Shown in pieces: positions 54,332 through 63,999 of a stretch of 64,000 bases of DNA (position 1 is the first letter of the stretch; every line of letters begins with the position of its first letter). A model generated the notes under the pieces. The model was not told where the DNA came from, searched no databases, and worked only from the letters and a program-made list of their open reading frames with translations. A program made the translations under genes and the position numbers. Source of the DNA: Verrucomicrobiota bacterium (GTDB lineage Bacteria; Verrucomicrobiota; Verrucomicrobiia; CAIQCK01); assembly GCA_016222825.1 (NCBI GenBank), contig JACRQF010000010.1:310001-374000 (forward strand), in the 5' to 3' direction.

Positions 54332-55453
54332 CTACTTCCGATTTTCTAAAAGTTTCTTCACTTCGCGCGCCACGACGATTTCCTCGTTCGTCGGCACGAC
54401 CATGATATTCGCACGTGAATCGGCCGTGCTAATGACTGCTTCCTGACCTCGCTGATAGGCCGCGTTCTTCGCCAGATCGAGCCGGATGCCGAACCAATCA
54501 AGGTTTGCGCAAACCATCTCGCGCAGCCGCGACTGGTTCTCGCCAATGCCGGCGGTGAACACGATCGCGTCCGCACCGTTCATCTGGACCAGGTAAGCCC
54601 CGATCCAATGCCGGATGTCGTGCGCAAACACCTCCATCGCCAGCTTCGCCCGCGCGTTGCCCTGATCGGCAGCGGCCACGATGTCGCGCACGTCGTTTGA
54701 GACGCCACTAATGCCGTGCAGACCGCCTTCTTTGTTCATCGAACGCACGATCTGGTCAATCGTCAGCCCATGCGACTTCATCAGGAACGGAATCGCAAAC
54801 GAGTCCAACTCGCCTACGCGGTTGTTGTGCGGCAGGCCCGACTGCGGGCTCATGCCGAGCGAGTTGCCAACGCCACGGTTGCCGTGCGATGCGCCAATGC
54901 TGTTGCTGCCGCCGAGGTGACACGAGATCACGCGGAGGTTACTGCCACCGAGCAGCGTCGCTACCCGCTCGGCGATGTAGCGATGGCTCGCACCGTGGAA
55001 CCCGTATCGCCGCACGCCCCACTCGGCCCATTGCTCCGGCACGGCGTAACGTTTCGCCGCCTCCGGCGCATTCATCCACCACGCCGTCTCGAACAACCCC
55101 ACCATCGGCGTGCGCGGCAGCTTCTCGCGAAACTTCCGGATGCCGGCGATGTAGGGCGGGTTGTGCGACGGCGCGACCTCGTTCATCGCCTCCATCGCCT
55201 TCAGCACGTCTTCGTTCAGCTCTGCACAGCCGAAGACGCCCTTGGCCAGCACGGTCTTGAAACCGACTGCCGTCAGGTCCTCCAAGCATGGCAACGCGCC
55301 GCTGGCCTTCATCTCCGCAAGCGACTTCTCGATCGCGTCGCCGTAGTCGGTGACGCGCTCGAAGCCGCCCTTGGCCAGCGTCGCCTCCGTCGTCATGTCG
55401 AACAGACGATACTTGAAGGAGGTCGAGCCTATGTTGGCGATAAGGATCTTCAC
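54332..55453 (-). CDS. ackA: Acetate/propionate kinase of the microcompartment operon
   Basis: 373 residues, a little shorter than housekeeping acetate kinases. [12 protein letters not shown] is the N-terminal phosphate-binding strand, [15 protein letters not shown] and [18 protein letters not shown] the family signatures, and [14 protein letters not shown] the C-terminal one. It turns acyl phosphate plus ADP into acid plus ATP, the energy-yielding end of the BMC pathway. It lies between two BMC-H genes. Confidence 0.95.
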   Translation of the reverse strand: MKILIANIGSTSFKYRLFDMTTEATLAKGGFERVTDYGDAIEKSLAEMKASGALPCLEDLTAVGFKTVLAKGVFGCAELNEDVLKAMEAMNEVAPSHNPPYIAGIRKFREKLPRTPMVGLFETAWWMNAPEAAKRYAVPEQWAEWGVRRYGFHGASHRYIAERVATLLGGSNLRVISCHLGGSNSIGASHGNRGVGNSLGMSPQSGLPHNNRVGELDSFAIPFLMKSHGLTIDQIVRSMNKEGGLHGISGVSNDVRDIVAAADQGNARAKLAMEVFAHDIRHWIGAYLVQMNGADAIVFTAGIGENQSRLREMVCANLDWFGIRLDLAKNAAYQRGQEAVISTADSRANIMVVPTNEEIVVAREVKKLLENRK

Positions 55454-55500
55454 GGTGAACCGCGATCGTTACACGTTATCCGCAGCGGATGCCGCCGCGT

Positions 55501-55782
55501 TTACGCACTGATCCACTTACCGAGACCAGGCAGCTCTTCATGCGGGCGCGGGATGACGTGCACGCTGACGACCTCGCCCACCTGGGCTGCCGCAGCCGCG
55601 CCGGCGTCCACAGCGGCCTTCACCGCTGCCACGTCGCCCTTGAAGAATGCCGCGACCAAACCCGAACCGACCTTTTCCCAGCCGGTGAGTTGGACGTTGG
55701 CGGCCTTCAGTGCTGCGTCGCATCCTTCGAGCAACGCCGTGAGGCCCTTCGTTTCAATCATGCCAATTGCTTGCAGTGCCAT
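55501..55782 (-). CDS. BMC-H hexameric shell protein
   Basis: 93 residues from the ATG at 55782 (AAGGAG 6 bases before it). [20 protein letters not shown], then [20 protein letters not shown] and [14 protein letters not shown] paralogue of the neighbouring BMC-H proteins with its own C-terminal tail ([10 protein letters not shown]). Confidence 0.95.
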   Translation of the reverse strand: MALQAIGMIETKGLTALLEGCDAALKAANVQLTGWEKVGSGLVAAFFKGDVAAVKAAVDAGAAAAAQVGEVVSVHVIPRPHEELPGLGKWISA

Positions 55783-55792
55783 GTTCGTCTCC

Positions 55793-56062
55793 TTAACCAA
55801 TGAATGACTTCAACAGTTCCGGGCTGGGGCGAGGAATGACATGGCTGGCGACCAACTCGCCAACCTTGCCCGCCGCCGCCGAACCCGCGTCCACCGCGGC
55901 CTTGACGCTACCGACATCGCCCTTCAAGAGGACGGTGACGAAGCCGCCGCCGATCTGGACCGTCTTGATCAGCGTGACGTTGGCGGCCTTCACCGCCGCG
56001 TCGCTGGCCTCGACCGCGCCGACGTAACCTTTCGTTTCTATGATGCCAATGCCTTCGTTCAT
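55793..56062 (-). CDS. BMC-H hexameric shell protein
   Basis: 89 residues: [40 protein letters not shown] and [12 protein letters not shown]. Close paralogue of the next BMC-H, ten bases downstream, but with IGGG in place of VGSG at the pore loop, so the pore chemistry may differ. Confidence 0.95.
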   Translation of the reverse strand: MNEGIGIIETKGYVGAVEASDAAVKAANVTLIKTVQIGGGFVTVLLKGDVGSVKAAVDAGSAAAGKVGELVASHVIPRPSPELLKSFIG

Positions 56063-56102
56063 GTTTCTCCTATCGTTTCCTCGGGCGGCCTACAGAGCCG
56101 TC

Positions 56103-56774
56103 CTACTTCAGTAACTCCACTTTGCTGTCCGGCCGCAGGCCGCAGGCGTTTCCCTCGTCGGTGTCTATATGCACCTCGAGCTTGAACGACTTGTCCACGC
56201 GGACGACCAAATTTTCAAAAACCGCGCCACATTCGCCGCCGATACGCAGTTTCATGTGATCACCCTGCTTGACGCCGTAGAACGCCGCGTCATCCGGGTT
56301 CATGTGAACGTGCCGCAACGCGCGGATCACGCCTTCCTCTATCTCAAAAAATCCCTTCGGTCCCATCAACATGCAGCCGGGCGTCCCCTTGATGTTGGCG
56401 CTCATCCGCACCGGGATGTCAAAACCAAGCATGATCGAATCCGTGAATGCCAGCTCCACTTGATTCAGCGTGCGGCAAGGGCCAAGGATGCGCAGATTGG
56501 AAATGATGCGGCTCCGAGGACCGATCAGCGTCACCATCTGCTCGGCGGCGAACTGGCCGTCCTGATAGAGCATCTTCATTGGCTTGAGCTGCGCTCCCTT
56601 GCCGAACAACGCCTCCACCGCTTCCTGCGTCAGGTGGCAATGCCGCGCGCTGACGTTGACCACGAGCGGATTCGGCGGGGTCTTGCCCGCCGGCGACATG
56701 GGGCGAAACCGCGCGTAAACCGCCTCGCGCACGATTTGCTCGACTGCCGACCGCTGGATTTGGGACACGCTCAT
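56103..56774 (-). CDS. pduL: Phosphate acyltransferase, PduL type
   Basis: 223 residues from the ATG at 56774 (an in-frame ATG seven codons upstream is possible). The N-terminal helix (VSQIQRSAVEQIVREAVYAR) is an encapsulation peptide. The two zinc-binding beta-barrel halves follow: NVSARHCHLTQEAVEALFG, then ALRHVHMNPDDAAFYGV and KLEVHIDTDEGNACGL. PduL regenerates CoA inside the shell by making acyl phosphate from acyl-CoA. First gene of the operon, directly behind the divergent promoter. Confidence 0.95.
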   Translation of the reverse strand: MSVSQIQRSAVEQIVREAVYARFRPMSPAGKTPPNPLVVNVSARHCHLTQEAVEALFGKGAQLKPMKMLYQDGQFAAEQMVTLIGPRSRIISNLRILGPCRTLNQVELAFTDSIMLGFDIPVRMSANIKGTPGCMLMGPKGFFEIEEGVIRALRHVHMNPDDAAFYGVKQGDHMKLRIGGECGAVFENLVVRVDKSFKLEVHIDTDEGNACGLRPDSKVELLK

Positions 56775-56806
56775 TGCTATTCCAGATTCAATCAATATCT
56801 TTCAAA

Positions 56807-56874
56807 ACCGAGCATGATAAATACCGAATCCGCCAGAATCTGTCAACAACTTCTTGCAATTATTTTCGCTCGGT
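56807..56874. promoter_or_regulatory. Inverted 7-mer pair flanking the microcompartment promoter
   Basis: ACCGAGC (56807-56813) and GCTCGGT (56868-56874) are exact complements. One copy lies at the expected transcription start of the BMC operon and the other upstream of its -35 box. This is a plausible paired operator for the divergent DeoR-type regulator. Confidence 0.45.
56818..56846 (-). promoter_or_regulatory. Sigma70-type promoter of the microcompartment operon
   Basis: On the minus strand TTGACA (56846-56841), a 17-base spacer and TATTTA (56823-56818). The -35 box is perfect. Transcription should start around 56811, leaving a leader of about 40 bases before pduL. Confidence 0.65.
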
Positions 56875-56888
56875 GGCAGATTCAGGCC

Positions 56889-57647
56889 GTGAAAGCGCCC
56901 GAAAGATTGCGCCGTATTGAAGACTTGCTCGGCCAGCACGAGTTTCTGGACCTCTCCACCCTCACCCACGACCTGAAGGCGTCAGAATCCACCATCCGGC
57001 GCGACCTCGACCAACTGGCCGCCAAGGGCGTCCTCACCCGCACCCACGGCGGCGCAATGGCCGTGGACCACAAGACCGACGAACTCAACTTCGTCGTCCG
57101 CGACACCCGCCAAGCGGACGAGAAGGATGTCATCGGCCGCGCCGCGGCGGCGCTGGTGGAAAACGGCATGTCGGTGATCATTGACGGCGGCACCACCACC
57201 TACCACGTTGCGAAGCATCTCGGCGGCAAGCGCATCCAGATCATCACCAACTCTCTCCCCGTCGCCAACCAGTTCAGCAACTCCAGCATGGTGGAAACCA
57301 TCATGTGCGGCGGCTTCATCTTTCCGCGCATCGGCGTGCTGCTGGGCCCGTTGGCGGAGGAAACTTTCTCAAAGCTCCATGCCGACGTTGCCATCATGAG
57401 CGCCGGCGGCCTCACCGCCGAAGGCATCACGAACTCCAACAACCTGATCGTGGCCGTGCAGCAGAAGATGATGGCCGCCGCCAGCCGCGTCATCCTCTGT
57501 CTGGATCATACCAAGTTCGGCCGGCGCGCCCTCTCCTTTGCCGCACCGCTGGAGAAGATTCACACCGTCATCACCGACAAGGCCACCCCGCGCGACCAGA
57601 TTGCCATACTACAAAAGCAGCATATCGAGGTCATCGTCGCCCGCTAA
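56889..57647 (+). CDS. DeoR-family transcriptional regulator of the microcompartment operon
   Basis: 252 residues from a GTG at 56889. An in-frame ATG at 56814 would add 25 residues but would put the start inside the BMC promoter, so the GTG is preferred. The N-terminal winged helix (ERLRRIEDLLGQHEFLDLST, ASESTIRRDLDQLAAKGVLT) has the DeoR signature, and RTHGGAM follows. The C-terminal sugar-phosphate-sensing domain has IIDGGTTTYHVAKHL and TNSLPVANQF. It is divergent from the operon and probably represses it until a sugar phosphate binds. Confidence 0.92.
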   Translation: MKAPERLRRIEDLLGQHEFLDLSTLTHDLKASESTIRRDLDQLAAKGVLTRTHGGAMAVDHKTDELNFVVRDTRQADEKDVIGRAAAALVENGMSVIIDGGTTTYHVAKHLGGKRIQIITNSLPVANQFSNSSMVETIMCGGFIFPRIGVLLGPLAEETFSKLHADVAIMSAGGLTAEGITNSNNLIVAVQQKMMAAASRVILCLDHTKFGRRALSFAAPLEKIHTVITDKATPRDQIAILQKQHIEVIVAR

Positions 57648-57812
57648 ATTGCAGCGGCGCAATGCGCTGTTCCGCCGATGACAAAACACAACAGACATGG
57701 ATCGCCACTCATCACGCCGCGCTTGCAGACGGCGGGCCACAACTGATAAAGAGATTCCCGCTGAGCAACACCGCCCGATGCCGGCGTTGCGATTTGCCCA
57801 AATAGATTGATC

Positions 57813-59435
57813 ATGAAACTAACTCGCATGTCCTCGTTCGTCTTCACCGCAGCTTTTTCCTTCGCCGCGCTCGCCTTGGTGAGCGGCGCGTTTGCCAGCA
57901 GCGACTGGCCGCAGTGGCGCGGGCCGTTGCGCAATGGCATCCTGCCGGACAGCCCCCCGCTGGCCGGCGAATGGCCCAGCAAGGGGTTGGCAAAGCTCTG
58001 GGATAGCGAGGCGATTCCGTCGGACGACGACGGCGGCCACGGCAGCGTGGTGGCGGCGGGTGGGCGGGTGTATGCGAGCATCGTGTGGCACAGGGACGTG
58101 CCGACGGAGACGCGCGCCATTGACGACCTAGTGATGCGGCAGCTTGGCTACCAGTCGGTTGCCGGCTGGCCGAAGGAGACGGTGGCGAGCATGGAGAAGG
58201 AGCGGCTTGCGCTCGACCCGAACCTGAAAGGCGCGGCGCTGGACAAGGTCATCGCGGACTGGCTGGAGAAGAACCTCGACAGCAAGAAGCGGCAGACTAC
58301 CGCCGGCTTCGTGCGCGGCCGGTTCGAGAAGCGCGGCGACGCGATCCCGCTGGACGTTTATGACAAGCTGCTGACGGTCTCGAAGACGCGGTTCCCGAAT
58401 CAGGCAGCGATGGAGAAGTGGGTCAACGAGCAGGACTTCAGCGAAAAGATCAAGAAGCAGATCATCACCGCCGTGCCGCCGACGATGAAGGTGGCGGATG
58501 ATGTGGTAATCTGTCTCGACCTCGCCACGGGCAAGACGCTCTGGAAATGCAAGTCGCCCGGCGAGGCCACCGGGCGCATGGCCTCCAGCACGCCTTGCGT
58601 GGCCGGCGGGCGCGTGTTTGCGCTCGGCAGCACGCACTGCTACGCCGTGGACGCGAACAGCGGGAAACTGATCTGGTCCGCGCCGATGCCCGGCAAGGCT
58701 CCGGCGTCATCGCCGATGGTCACGGACGGCGTGTTCGTCATGAACACCGGCAAGCTCGCGGCGTTTGACGCGGCGACAGGCAAACAACTCTGGGTGCAGC
58801 CCAAGGCCGGCGGTGGCAACTCGTCGCCGGTGGCGTGGAAGTGCGGCGACAAGACCGTGGTCATCTGCAACGGCCGTGGCGTGATGACGGGTGCAGACCT
58901 CAAGACCGGTGATGTTCTCTGGACGACACCGGCTGGCGGCGATTGCACGCCCGCGGTTGTCGGCGACTCGCTCGCCGCGCAGGCCAACAACCCGAAGATC
59001 GGCATCTTCGCCGGCAAGCTGACGGCGACCGGTTTCAACAAGCTGTGGAATTACCCCATTGACCCGCTGCGATCACAATCCAGCCCGCTCATCCTGGACA
59101 ATCAGGTCTATCTGATGGACGACAACGTCCACTATTGCTTCGACTTGGCGACTGGCAAAGAGTTGTGGCAGGAGAAGACACCGGGGTCAACGATCTCGTC
59201 ACCCGCTTTCGCCGACGGGAAGATTTTCCTGCTGGCCAGCGGCGGTTCCAAGGTTCTCATGTTCAAGCCCTCGGCGGAGAAGCGCATACAACTCGGCAAG
59301 GCCAACACCCGCGCGATGTGGGTGCCGTCGCCCACCATCGCGGGCGGCAAGCTCGTGGTGCGCGGCCGGCAGGCCATCTCGTGCTACGACCTGACAGCGA
59401 AGCCCCCCGCTGTGGCGAAGGCATCGGGCCAGTGA
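57813..59435 (+). CDS. Exported PQQ-like (BamB-type) beta-propeller protein
   Basis: 540 residues from the ATG at 57813; a TTG two codons earlier is less likely. The signal peptide runs to about ALVSGAFASS. DWPQWRGPLRNGI is the usual opening of secreted PQQ-like propellers in this phylum. Repeats such as VICLDLATGKTLWKC, CYAVDANSGKLIW, LAAFDAATGKQLWVQ and YCFDLATGKELWQEKTPG form the blades; an extra helical, charged segment (residues 110-215) interrupts the first blades. Periplasmic or surface location; no enzymatic site is evident. Confidence 0.85.
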   Translation: MKLTRMSSFVFTAAFSFAALALVSGAFASSDWPQWRGPLRNGILPDSPPLAGEWPSKGLAKLWDSEAIPSDDDGGHGSVVAAGGRVYASIVWHRDVPTETRAIDDLVMRQLGYQSVAGWPKETVASMEKERLALDPNLKGAALDKVIADWLEKNLDSKKRQTTAGFVRGRFEKRGDAIPLDVYDKLLTVSKTRFPNQAAMEKWVNEQDFSEKIKKQIITAVPPTMKVADDVVICLDLATGKTLWKCKSPGEATGRMASSTPCVAGGRVFALGSTHCYAVDANSGKLIWSAPMPGKAPASSPMVTDGVFVMNTGKLAAFDAATGKQLWVQPKAGGGNSSPVAWKCGDKTVVICNGRGVMTGADLKTGDVLWTTPAGGDCTPAVVGDSLAAQANNPKIGIFAGKLTATGFNKLWNYPIDPLRSQSSPLILDNQVYLMDDNVHYCFDLATGKELWQEKTPGSTISSPAFADGKIFLLASGGSKVLMFKPSAEKRIQLGKANTRAMWVPSPTIAGGKLVVRGRQAISCYDLTAKPPAVAKASGQ

Positions 59436-59490
59436 CACGGTAGCGTATCGGCTCGTCGCGAGTAGAGCTGCTGCAAGAGCGTCGCAGGAG

Positions 59491-62400
59491 TCATTCCGCC
59501 GACAGTTTCAGCAGCCGGTATCGCTCCGGCTCGATGTCCAGTGCGAACGCGCCGTCGCGGATCTCGATGCTCTTATCGAGGATGGCGTCCTCCACCCGCA
59601 ATGTTCCCGACGCCGCCATGCCCAGCGCCGGCAGGTTCAGCCGCACGACAGCGTTCTTCGCCGGCTCGCGGTCGAGGTTGGAGACGACGATCAGCGCGCG
59701 TTTGCCGTCGGCGCTCACGAACGCGCTGCTCAACAACGTTGCCAACTCGGCGCGCACGGCCCACTGGCCCTCGTGGTAGAGGAAACGGCGCACGCGCTCA
59801 TCAAGCGGCAGCCAGAGCCGCGCCTGCCAAAAACGCGGAATCGGCTGGCCGCGGTCGTCGTAGTTCCAACTCTTCGGCTCGAAACCGCCGCCAACGGCCT
59901 TGATCATGCCACCGTGCAACAGGATCACCGAGGCGAGGTTGTTCACCGACATCTCCAGCCGCTTGAAGTTCTTGTTCATGCCGAGATACGGCAGGCCGTA
60001 TTTGCGGGCGTCGTAGGCGGCGCGATAATCCTCCAGCGGCTCCCATGCCTCGCGCAGCTTCGTTGCATGCATCGGCCGGCCCTCACCTCGGTGAAACACG
60101 TCGGCGTAGATGTTGACCGGCCAGACGCTGCCGGCGAAGTTGACCACCACGCCGCCGTCCTTGATCTCGCCATGCACAAGGTTGTAGATGCGCCGGAACA
60201 ACTCGCGCGTGGCCCGCACCGGGTAGGTCGGACGGACGCGCCCCCGCTCGTCCACCCAGCCGTTGCCGATGCGCAGGTTCTGGTCGGTGAAAAGGTTGGC
60301 GGCGGAGTCCCAGAACACGCCGTCGTTGCCATACTCGCGAATCAGTTGCGCGTGCATCCACGCCATGTAGTCCGCGTAAGCGCCCTGCAAGCCCGCCGCC
60401 TGCCGCCACGTGCCGAAGCCGGAGTTCTCCGCCGGCGCACGCGTCATCTCGCGGCCGAAGTGTTTCCACTCCTCGCTGTCGGCTGCGACGCCCCAACCGG
60501 TGTAGAGGCTCACGGTCAGGCCGTGCTTGTGCGCGAACGCGATGCCCTGCTTGAGTTCCTCGCGCCGCTTCGGCTCCGGGGGCTGCGACGGCCAGCCGCT
60601 CCAGACACTTCCCTTGCTGCCTTTCCAGCCGCCGTGATACACAACGCTCTTGCCTCCGAGTGCCGCGGTGTCTTTGTAGAACTGCTCGTCTGTGCTCGGC
60701 CCTCCGATTTGAACCAGATGATCCACGCCCACGCGCGGCATCGGCCGATAAGGCGACGCCATCAGGCCGAACTGCAACGCCAGCGGCTTTTCCAGCTTCG
60801 TGGCGTGGTCAACGAAGTTGATCCGCATCGCGCCCGGTTGCACTTCCAGCACCTGCGCGGGTTTCTGAATCCTCCAGTTCACAGGTCCCTCGGCCGTGAA
60901 CGCCAGCCCCGCCCGCTCGTCGCCGATCCACAAGTAGGGCGTGAACGGCATCAACGACTCGACCGCCGGACCCGGCTGGCCGCCCTTCACCGGCGTCAGC
61001 GGCTTGTCGCCGAACGCGGGGTCGTCAAGAAACCGCTGCAAGTCCATCAGCTTCGCGCGCTGCGGCGAAACCGGAAGCGTGAGCCGCGCGCGCTCCACCT
61101 GCAACGGCCCGCCGCGCGGTCGCAACTCCACCTCATACCAAGCCAGCCCGTCGAACTCGACGGTCACAGTGCCGCTGAGCGTCGCTCGCTCGTTCTCCAG
61201 CGTCGCGCGATAAACCGCCCGGCCCGGCGTCGCCTCGGCAAGTTCCAGCGATTTCACCGTCCACGCCAGCGGCTTGCCGTCGGCGACGACCTCGAAGCTC
61301 GCTGGCGACGGCAGCAACTCGTGACCCTGGCTGACGATGCTCGTGGGGAAGAACTTGTCGAACTGATAGACCCGACCCCACACCTCAACGCGACCCGCGC
61401 GCGTCGCCACCACCGGCGTCCACGGCTTCGACACGGCGAGCTTCTTGCCCTCGGTGTTGTTGTGCCACGGCGGCAGCGGCGGTTTCTCGACCGGCGCTTC
61501 GGCCGCGGCGAGTTCCTTGCCGTCGGCGGCGTTCACCACGACACGCACGCGATAGAAGCCCGGCTGAAGTTTCCCGGTCGGTAGCGCGGCTTGGACAGCC
61601 TTGGCGTCAGCGTGCACCGCGATGCGCTGTTCGAGTTCGGTCTTCGTGGAGCGGATCGAGAATGTCGCTGTGGCGTTGCTGCTGGCGGCGACCTTCCGCA
61701 GGTCGGCGCGGACATCAATCACCTGCGCGTGCAGCCAATACGGTTCGACCGTCAGTGCCAGCGGCGCTTCGACGCGAAACGGCGTCACGCCCTGCGCCAG
61801 CGGCTCGCCGCCCGCGCCGCGAAACTGGAAGACGACCAGATACTCGCCCGGCCCGGCGAGCTGGAGCAACCCGACGCCGCGCCGCTGGCCCGACGGCACC
61901 GCGACGCTCTGTTTGCGTTGCGCACCCTCGACAGCGTCGTAGCACTTCAGCGCGTCGGCGATCACCTCCGAGAGCTTCGTGCCCTTGTAGAAATCGGTTC
62001 GTCCCGCTGCGTAATCCTGGTCGCCACCGGAGTCCACGTTCTCGTAGAAGCTCTTCGGCCCGCCCGACGCGCCCGGCTTGCGGCGCAACAACGTAATGTC
62101 CGCCTCGACCCTCACGTCGCCAGCGCCCGTGTTCACCAACTCGAACTCGACCGCGAGTTTCCCGTCGCCGGCTTCGCGCGCCTGCACGAACCGCGCCGAG
62201 GGCGTCGCCGGCCCACCGAAGCGCAGCAAGCCGAAGTTGGCGAAGTCGTGCCAACTGCGGCCGCGGAACGACCACTGCGATATTTTCTTGAACGGCGTGC
62301 GCTGGTTGTCCACGACATCGAAGCCCCACACGTCGCCCGGCTTCGGCGGCTCCGTCTGCAAGCTCGCGAAAGAAATCGCCATCTCGCCTTCCCATCCCGT

Positions 62401-62880
62401 CTCCGTGACGCGCGCCGCCTGCCGCCACGGCGCATTCCAGTTGCGGTCGGTGCCCGGCTGGCCGAAGCCCTCGCCAAACGCGCCGCTGGCGTAGAGCGCG
62501 AAGTTGAAGTAACGCTTTCGCGTCCGTTGCGGGTCAACCGCCACCTCGACCAGGTCGCCGCCGCGCCACGAGTCCACGTGGCCCGTTTCCGTCGGCGACA
62601 TCGGCTGCCGCACCTGAGCCGGCCGCTCGATGCGAAACGCGATGTAGAGGTTCTCCTTGTCGTAACCAACAAAGCACTGCCGCTCGAATTCATCCGCCAC
62701 GCCGTCCGGCGCGGTCTTGAACGGCCCGATCAGCGCGGCGGTCTGCCACTCGGCGCGCCCCACGTTGCCATCAATCACCGGCGCCTGTGCCAGCAGCGGC
62801 GCAGTGGCGACGGGCGTGCGACGCCACTCCACATCATCCGCAGCCACGGCCGCGGCCAGAATCAATGGCAACCACTTCAT
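59491..62880 (-). CDS. CBM9-DUF6067 glycoside hydrolase-like protein
   Basis: 1,129 residues with a signal peptide (MKWLPLILAAAVAA). Residues about 25-215 form a CBM9-like carbohydrate-binding domain (APVIDGNVGRAEWQTAALIG, NLYIAFRIERP, WEGEMAISFASL). The middle is beta-rich. Residues about 715-1,000 form a barrel-like hydrolase domain (LGGKSVVYHGGWKGSKGSVW, GLTVSLYTGWGV, YGNDGVFWDSAANL, with Asp in the last as a possible catalytic residue), and a C-terminal sandwich ends RALIVVSNLDREP. Exported glycan degradation is likely; the linkage is unknown. Its ATG overlaps the stop of the LamG-like gene (TAATG). Confidence 0.82.
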   Translation of the reverse strand: MKWLPLILAAAVAADDVEWRRTPVATAPLLAQAPVIDGNVGRAEWQTAALIGPFKTAPDGVADEFERQCFVGYDKENLYIAFRIERPAQVRQPMSPTETGHVDSWRGGDLVEVAVDPQRTRKRYFNFALYASGAFGEGFGQPGTDRNWNAPWRQAARVTETGWEGEMAISFASLQTEPPKPGDVWGFDVVDNQRTPFKKISQWSFRGRSWHDFANFGLLRFGGPATPSARFVQAREAGDGKLAVEFELVNTGAGDVRVEADITLLRRKPGASGGPKSFYENVDSGGDQDYAAGRTDFYKGTKLSEVIADALKCYDAVEGAQRKQSVAVPSGQRRGVGLLQLAGPGEYLVVFQFRGAGGEPLAQGVTPFRVEAPLALTVEPYWLHAQVIDVRADLRKVAASSNATATFSIRSTKTELEQRIAVHADAKAVQAALPTGKLQPGFYRVRVVVNAADGKELAAAEAPVEKPPLPPWHNNTEGKKLAVSKPWTPVVATRAGRVEVWGRVYQFDKFFPTSIVSQGHELLPSPASFEVVADGKPLAWTVKSLELAEATPGRAVYRATLENERATLSGTVTVEFDGLAWYEVELRPRGGPLQVERARLTLPVSPQRAKLMDLQRFLDDPAFGDKPLTPVKGGQPGPAVESLMPFTPYLWIGDERAGLAFTAEGPVNWRIQKPAQVLEVQPGAMRINFVDHATKLEKPLALQFGLMASPYRPMPRVGVDHLVQIGGPSTDEQFYKDTAALGGKSVVYHGGWKGSKGSVWSGWPSQPPEPKRREELKQGIAFAHKHGLTVSLYTGWGVAADSEEWKHFGREMTRAPAENSGFGTWRQAAGLQGAYADYMAWMHAQLIREYGNDGVFWDSAANLFTDQNLRIGNGWVDERGRVRPTYPVRATRELFRRIYNLVHGEIKDGGVVVNFAGSVWPVNIYADVFHRGEGRPMHATKLREAWEPLEDYRAAYDARKYGLPYLGMNKNFKRLEMSVNNLASVILLHGGMIKAVGGGFEPKSWNYDDRGQPIPRFWQARLWLPLDERVRRFLYHEGQWAVRAELATLLSSAFVSADGKRALIVVSNLDREPAKNAVVRLNLPALGMAASGTLRVEDAILDKSIEIRDGAFALDIEPERYRLLKLSAE

Positions 62881-63659
62881 TATCGTTCTCCTTTCGCAGG
62901 CGCAAACAGCGCCAGCCCTTGCGCAAAGTGATGTGCGCCTTTGATGACGCCGCCGCCTTCGCCGCTGAGGCCGCTGATGACCCGCGCGTTTGTTCGACCC
63001 GCTTTTGCCGGCTGATCAAACACATCCAGCAACAGCGTATGGATATCCGCAGCCGGCTGCGCGTTCTTCATCGTCTCTGCTGGTCGAGCCATACAGGACA
63101 CTCGCACGGCGTGCAGGATGATTCGACAGTCGCGGGCATCTGGATCACCGATGATCAGCGACCGGCCGGCGAGTGGGCCGCTAAGCCAGAGTTGTTGCTT
63201 GCGCCCGCCGGCCTCGCGACCGTCGAAAGCCAGCTTCATATCGCGTCCGCTCCACGTGAACGCGACGTGATGCCGCTGGCCCGGCTGCCAGTCGCGCGGC
63301 GCTGGGGCCGGCACCGACAACAACCCGTCCTGCACGCCCACCGCGCTCATGGATACGGCGACCTGATGCTGGCCGTTCTTGGACAGCCACGCCGCGCTCA
63401 TCGAGAAATGCTCCGGCACGCGAAACCCGAACAGCGCAAACGCCCGCCGATACTCCTTCGGCTTCGTCGCTGGATAAAGCTCGGTCATCGGCGTCAGCCA
63501 CAATTCGATGGTGCCCTCCTCCAGTCGCAAGTTGCCGGGGGCGGGATACTCGATGCCGCCGGCCCGCGCCAGATCAGCAGCGGCAACGGAAAGAACGGCG
63601 GCCAGAATCAGCAATGTGGCTGGGCCGCGCGGATGTTGCCGGCGGGATGGAGGGTTCAT
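62880..63659 (-). CDS. Exported LamG/concanavalin-like domain protein
   Basis: 259 residues. A signal peptide (GPATLLILAAVLSVAAADLA) leads into a jelly-roll: RLEEGTIELWLTPMTELYP, WQPGQRHHVAFTWSGRDMKL, AFDGREAGG and SLIIGDPDARDCRIILHAV. This is the LamG fold that binds sugars or proteins. Translationally coupled to the CBM9-DUF6067 gene by a one-base overlap, so probably one glycan-degrading operon. Confidence 0.8.
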   Translation of the reverse strand: MNPPSRRQHPRGPATLLILAAVLSVAAADLARAGGIEYPAPGNLRLEEGTIELWLTPMTELYPATKPKEYRRAFALFGFRVPEHFSMSAAWLSKNGQHQVAVSMSAVGVQDGLLSVPAPAPRDWQPGQRHHVAFTWSGRDMKLAFDGREAGGRKQQLWLSGPLAGRSLIIGDPDARDCRIILHAVRVSCMARPAETMKNAQPAADIHTLLLDVFDQPAKAGRTNARVISGLSGEGGGVIKGAHHFAQGLALFAPAKGER

Positions 63660-63666
63660 AACAAAA

Positions 63667-63999
63667 TCATGGCCCAGGCACCCGGCTGAACGCTGCGAGC
63701 GTGTCGCTTTCCTTCAGCGTCAGGCCGATATAGAACTCGGTTTCCTTCTCGTTCCATCGCCCCATCACCCAATGGTCAGCTCTGCGCGCCAGAAAACCAA
63801 ATCGCACCGCGCCCGGCGTCAAATCAGCGCCAGCCGCTCCATCGTGCGAAAGCCACTTCGCGCGGAAAAGCTCCTGGACCTTCGTTTCGCTGCCGTCGAG
63901 TGTCACCGTGTCACCCGCGCGTTTCGCCGCCGCCTCAAACGGCGTCGGAGGCTCCGCAGGCGTGAACGGTATCATGAGATGCCATTCCTTTGCGTTGCC
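63667..63999 (-). CDS. C-terminal part of a gene running off the right edge
   Basis: 111 codons are visible; the frame is open to the window edge (GNAKEWHLMIPFTPAEPPTP), so an apparent internal start at 63975 is probably not the true one. The visible part contains WLSHDGAAGADLTPGAVRFG and HWVMGRWNEKETEFYIG, beta-rich in character. It ends seven bases before the LamG-like gene and is the upstream gene of that operon. Family not recognised. Confidence 0.6.
   Translation of the reverse strand, partial: GNAKEWHLMIPFTPAEPPTPFEAAAKRAGDTVTLDGSETKVQELFRAKWLSHDGAAGADLTPGAVRFGFLARRADHWVMGRWNEKETEFYIGLTLKESDTLAAFSRVPGP

Noticed and set aside
56169-56813. Upstream extension of the DeoR gene frame
   Set aside because: The frame is open to 56169 only because it is antisense to pduL; a regulator starting there would be twice the family length.
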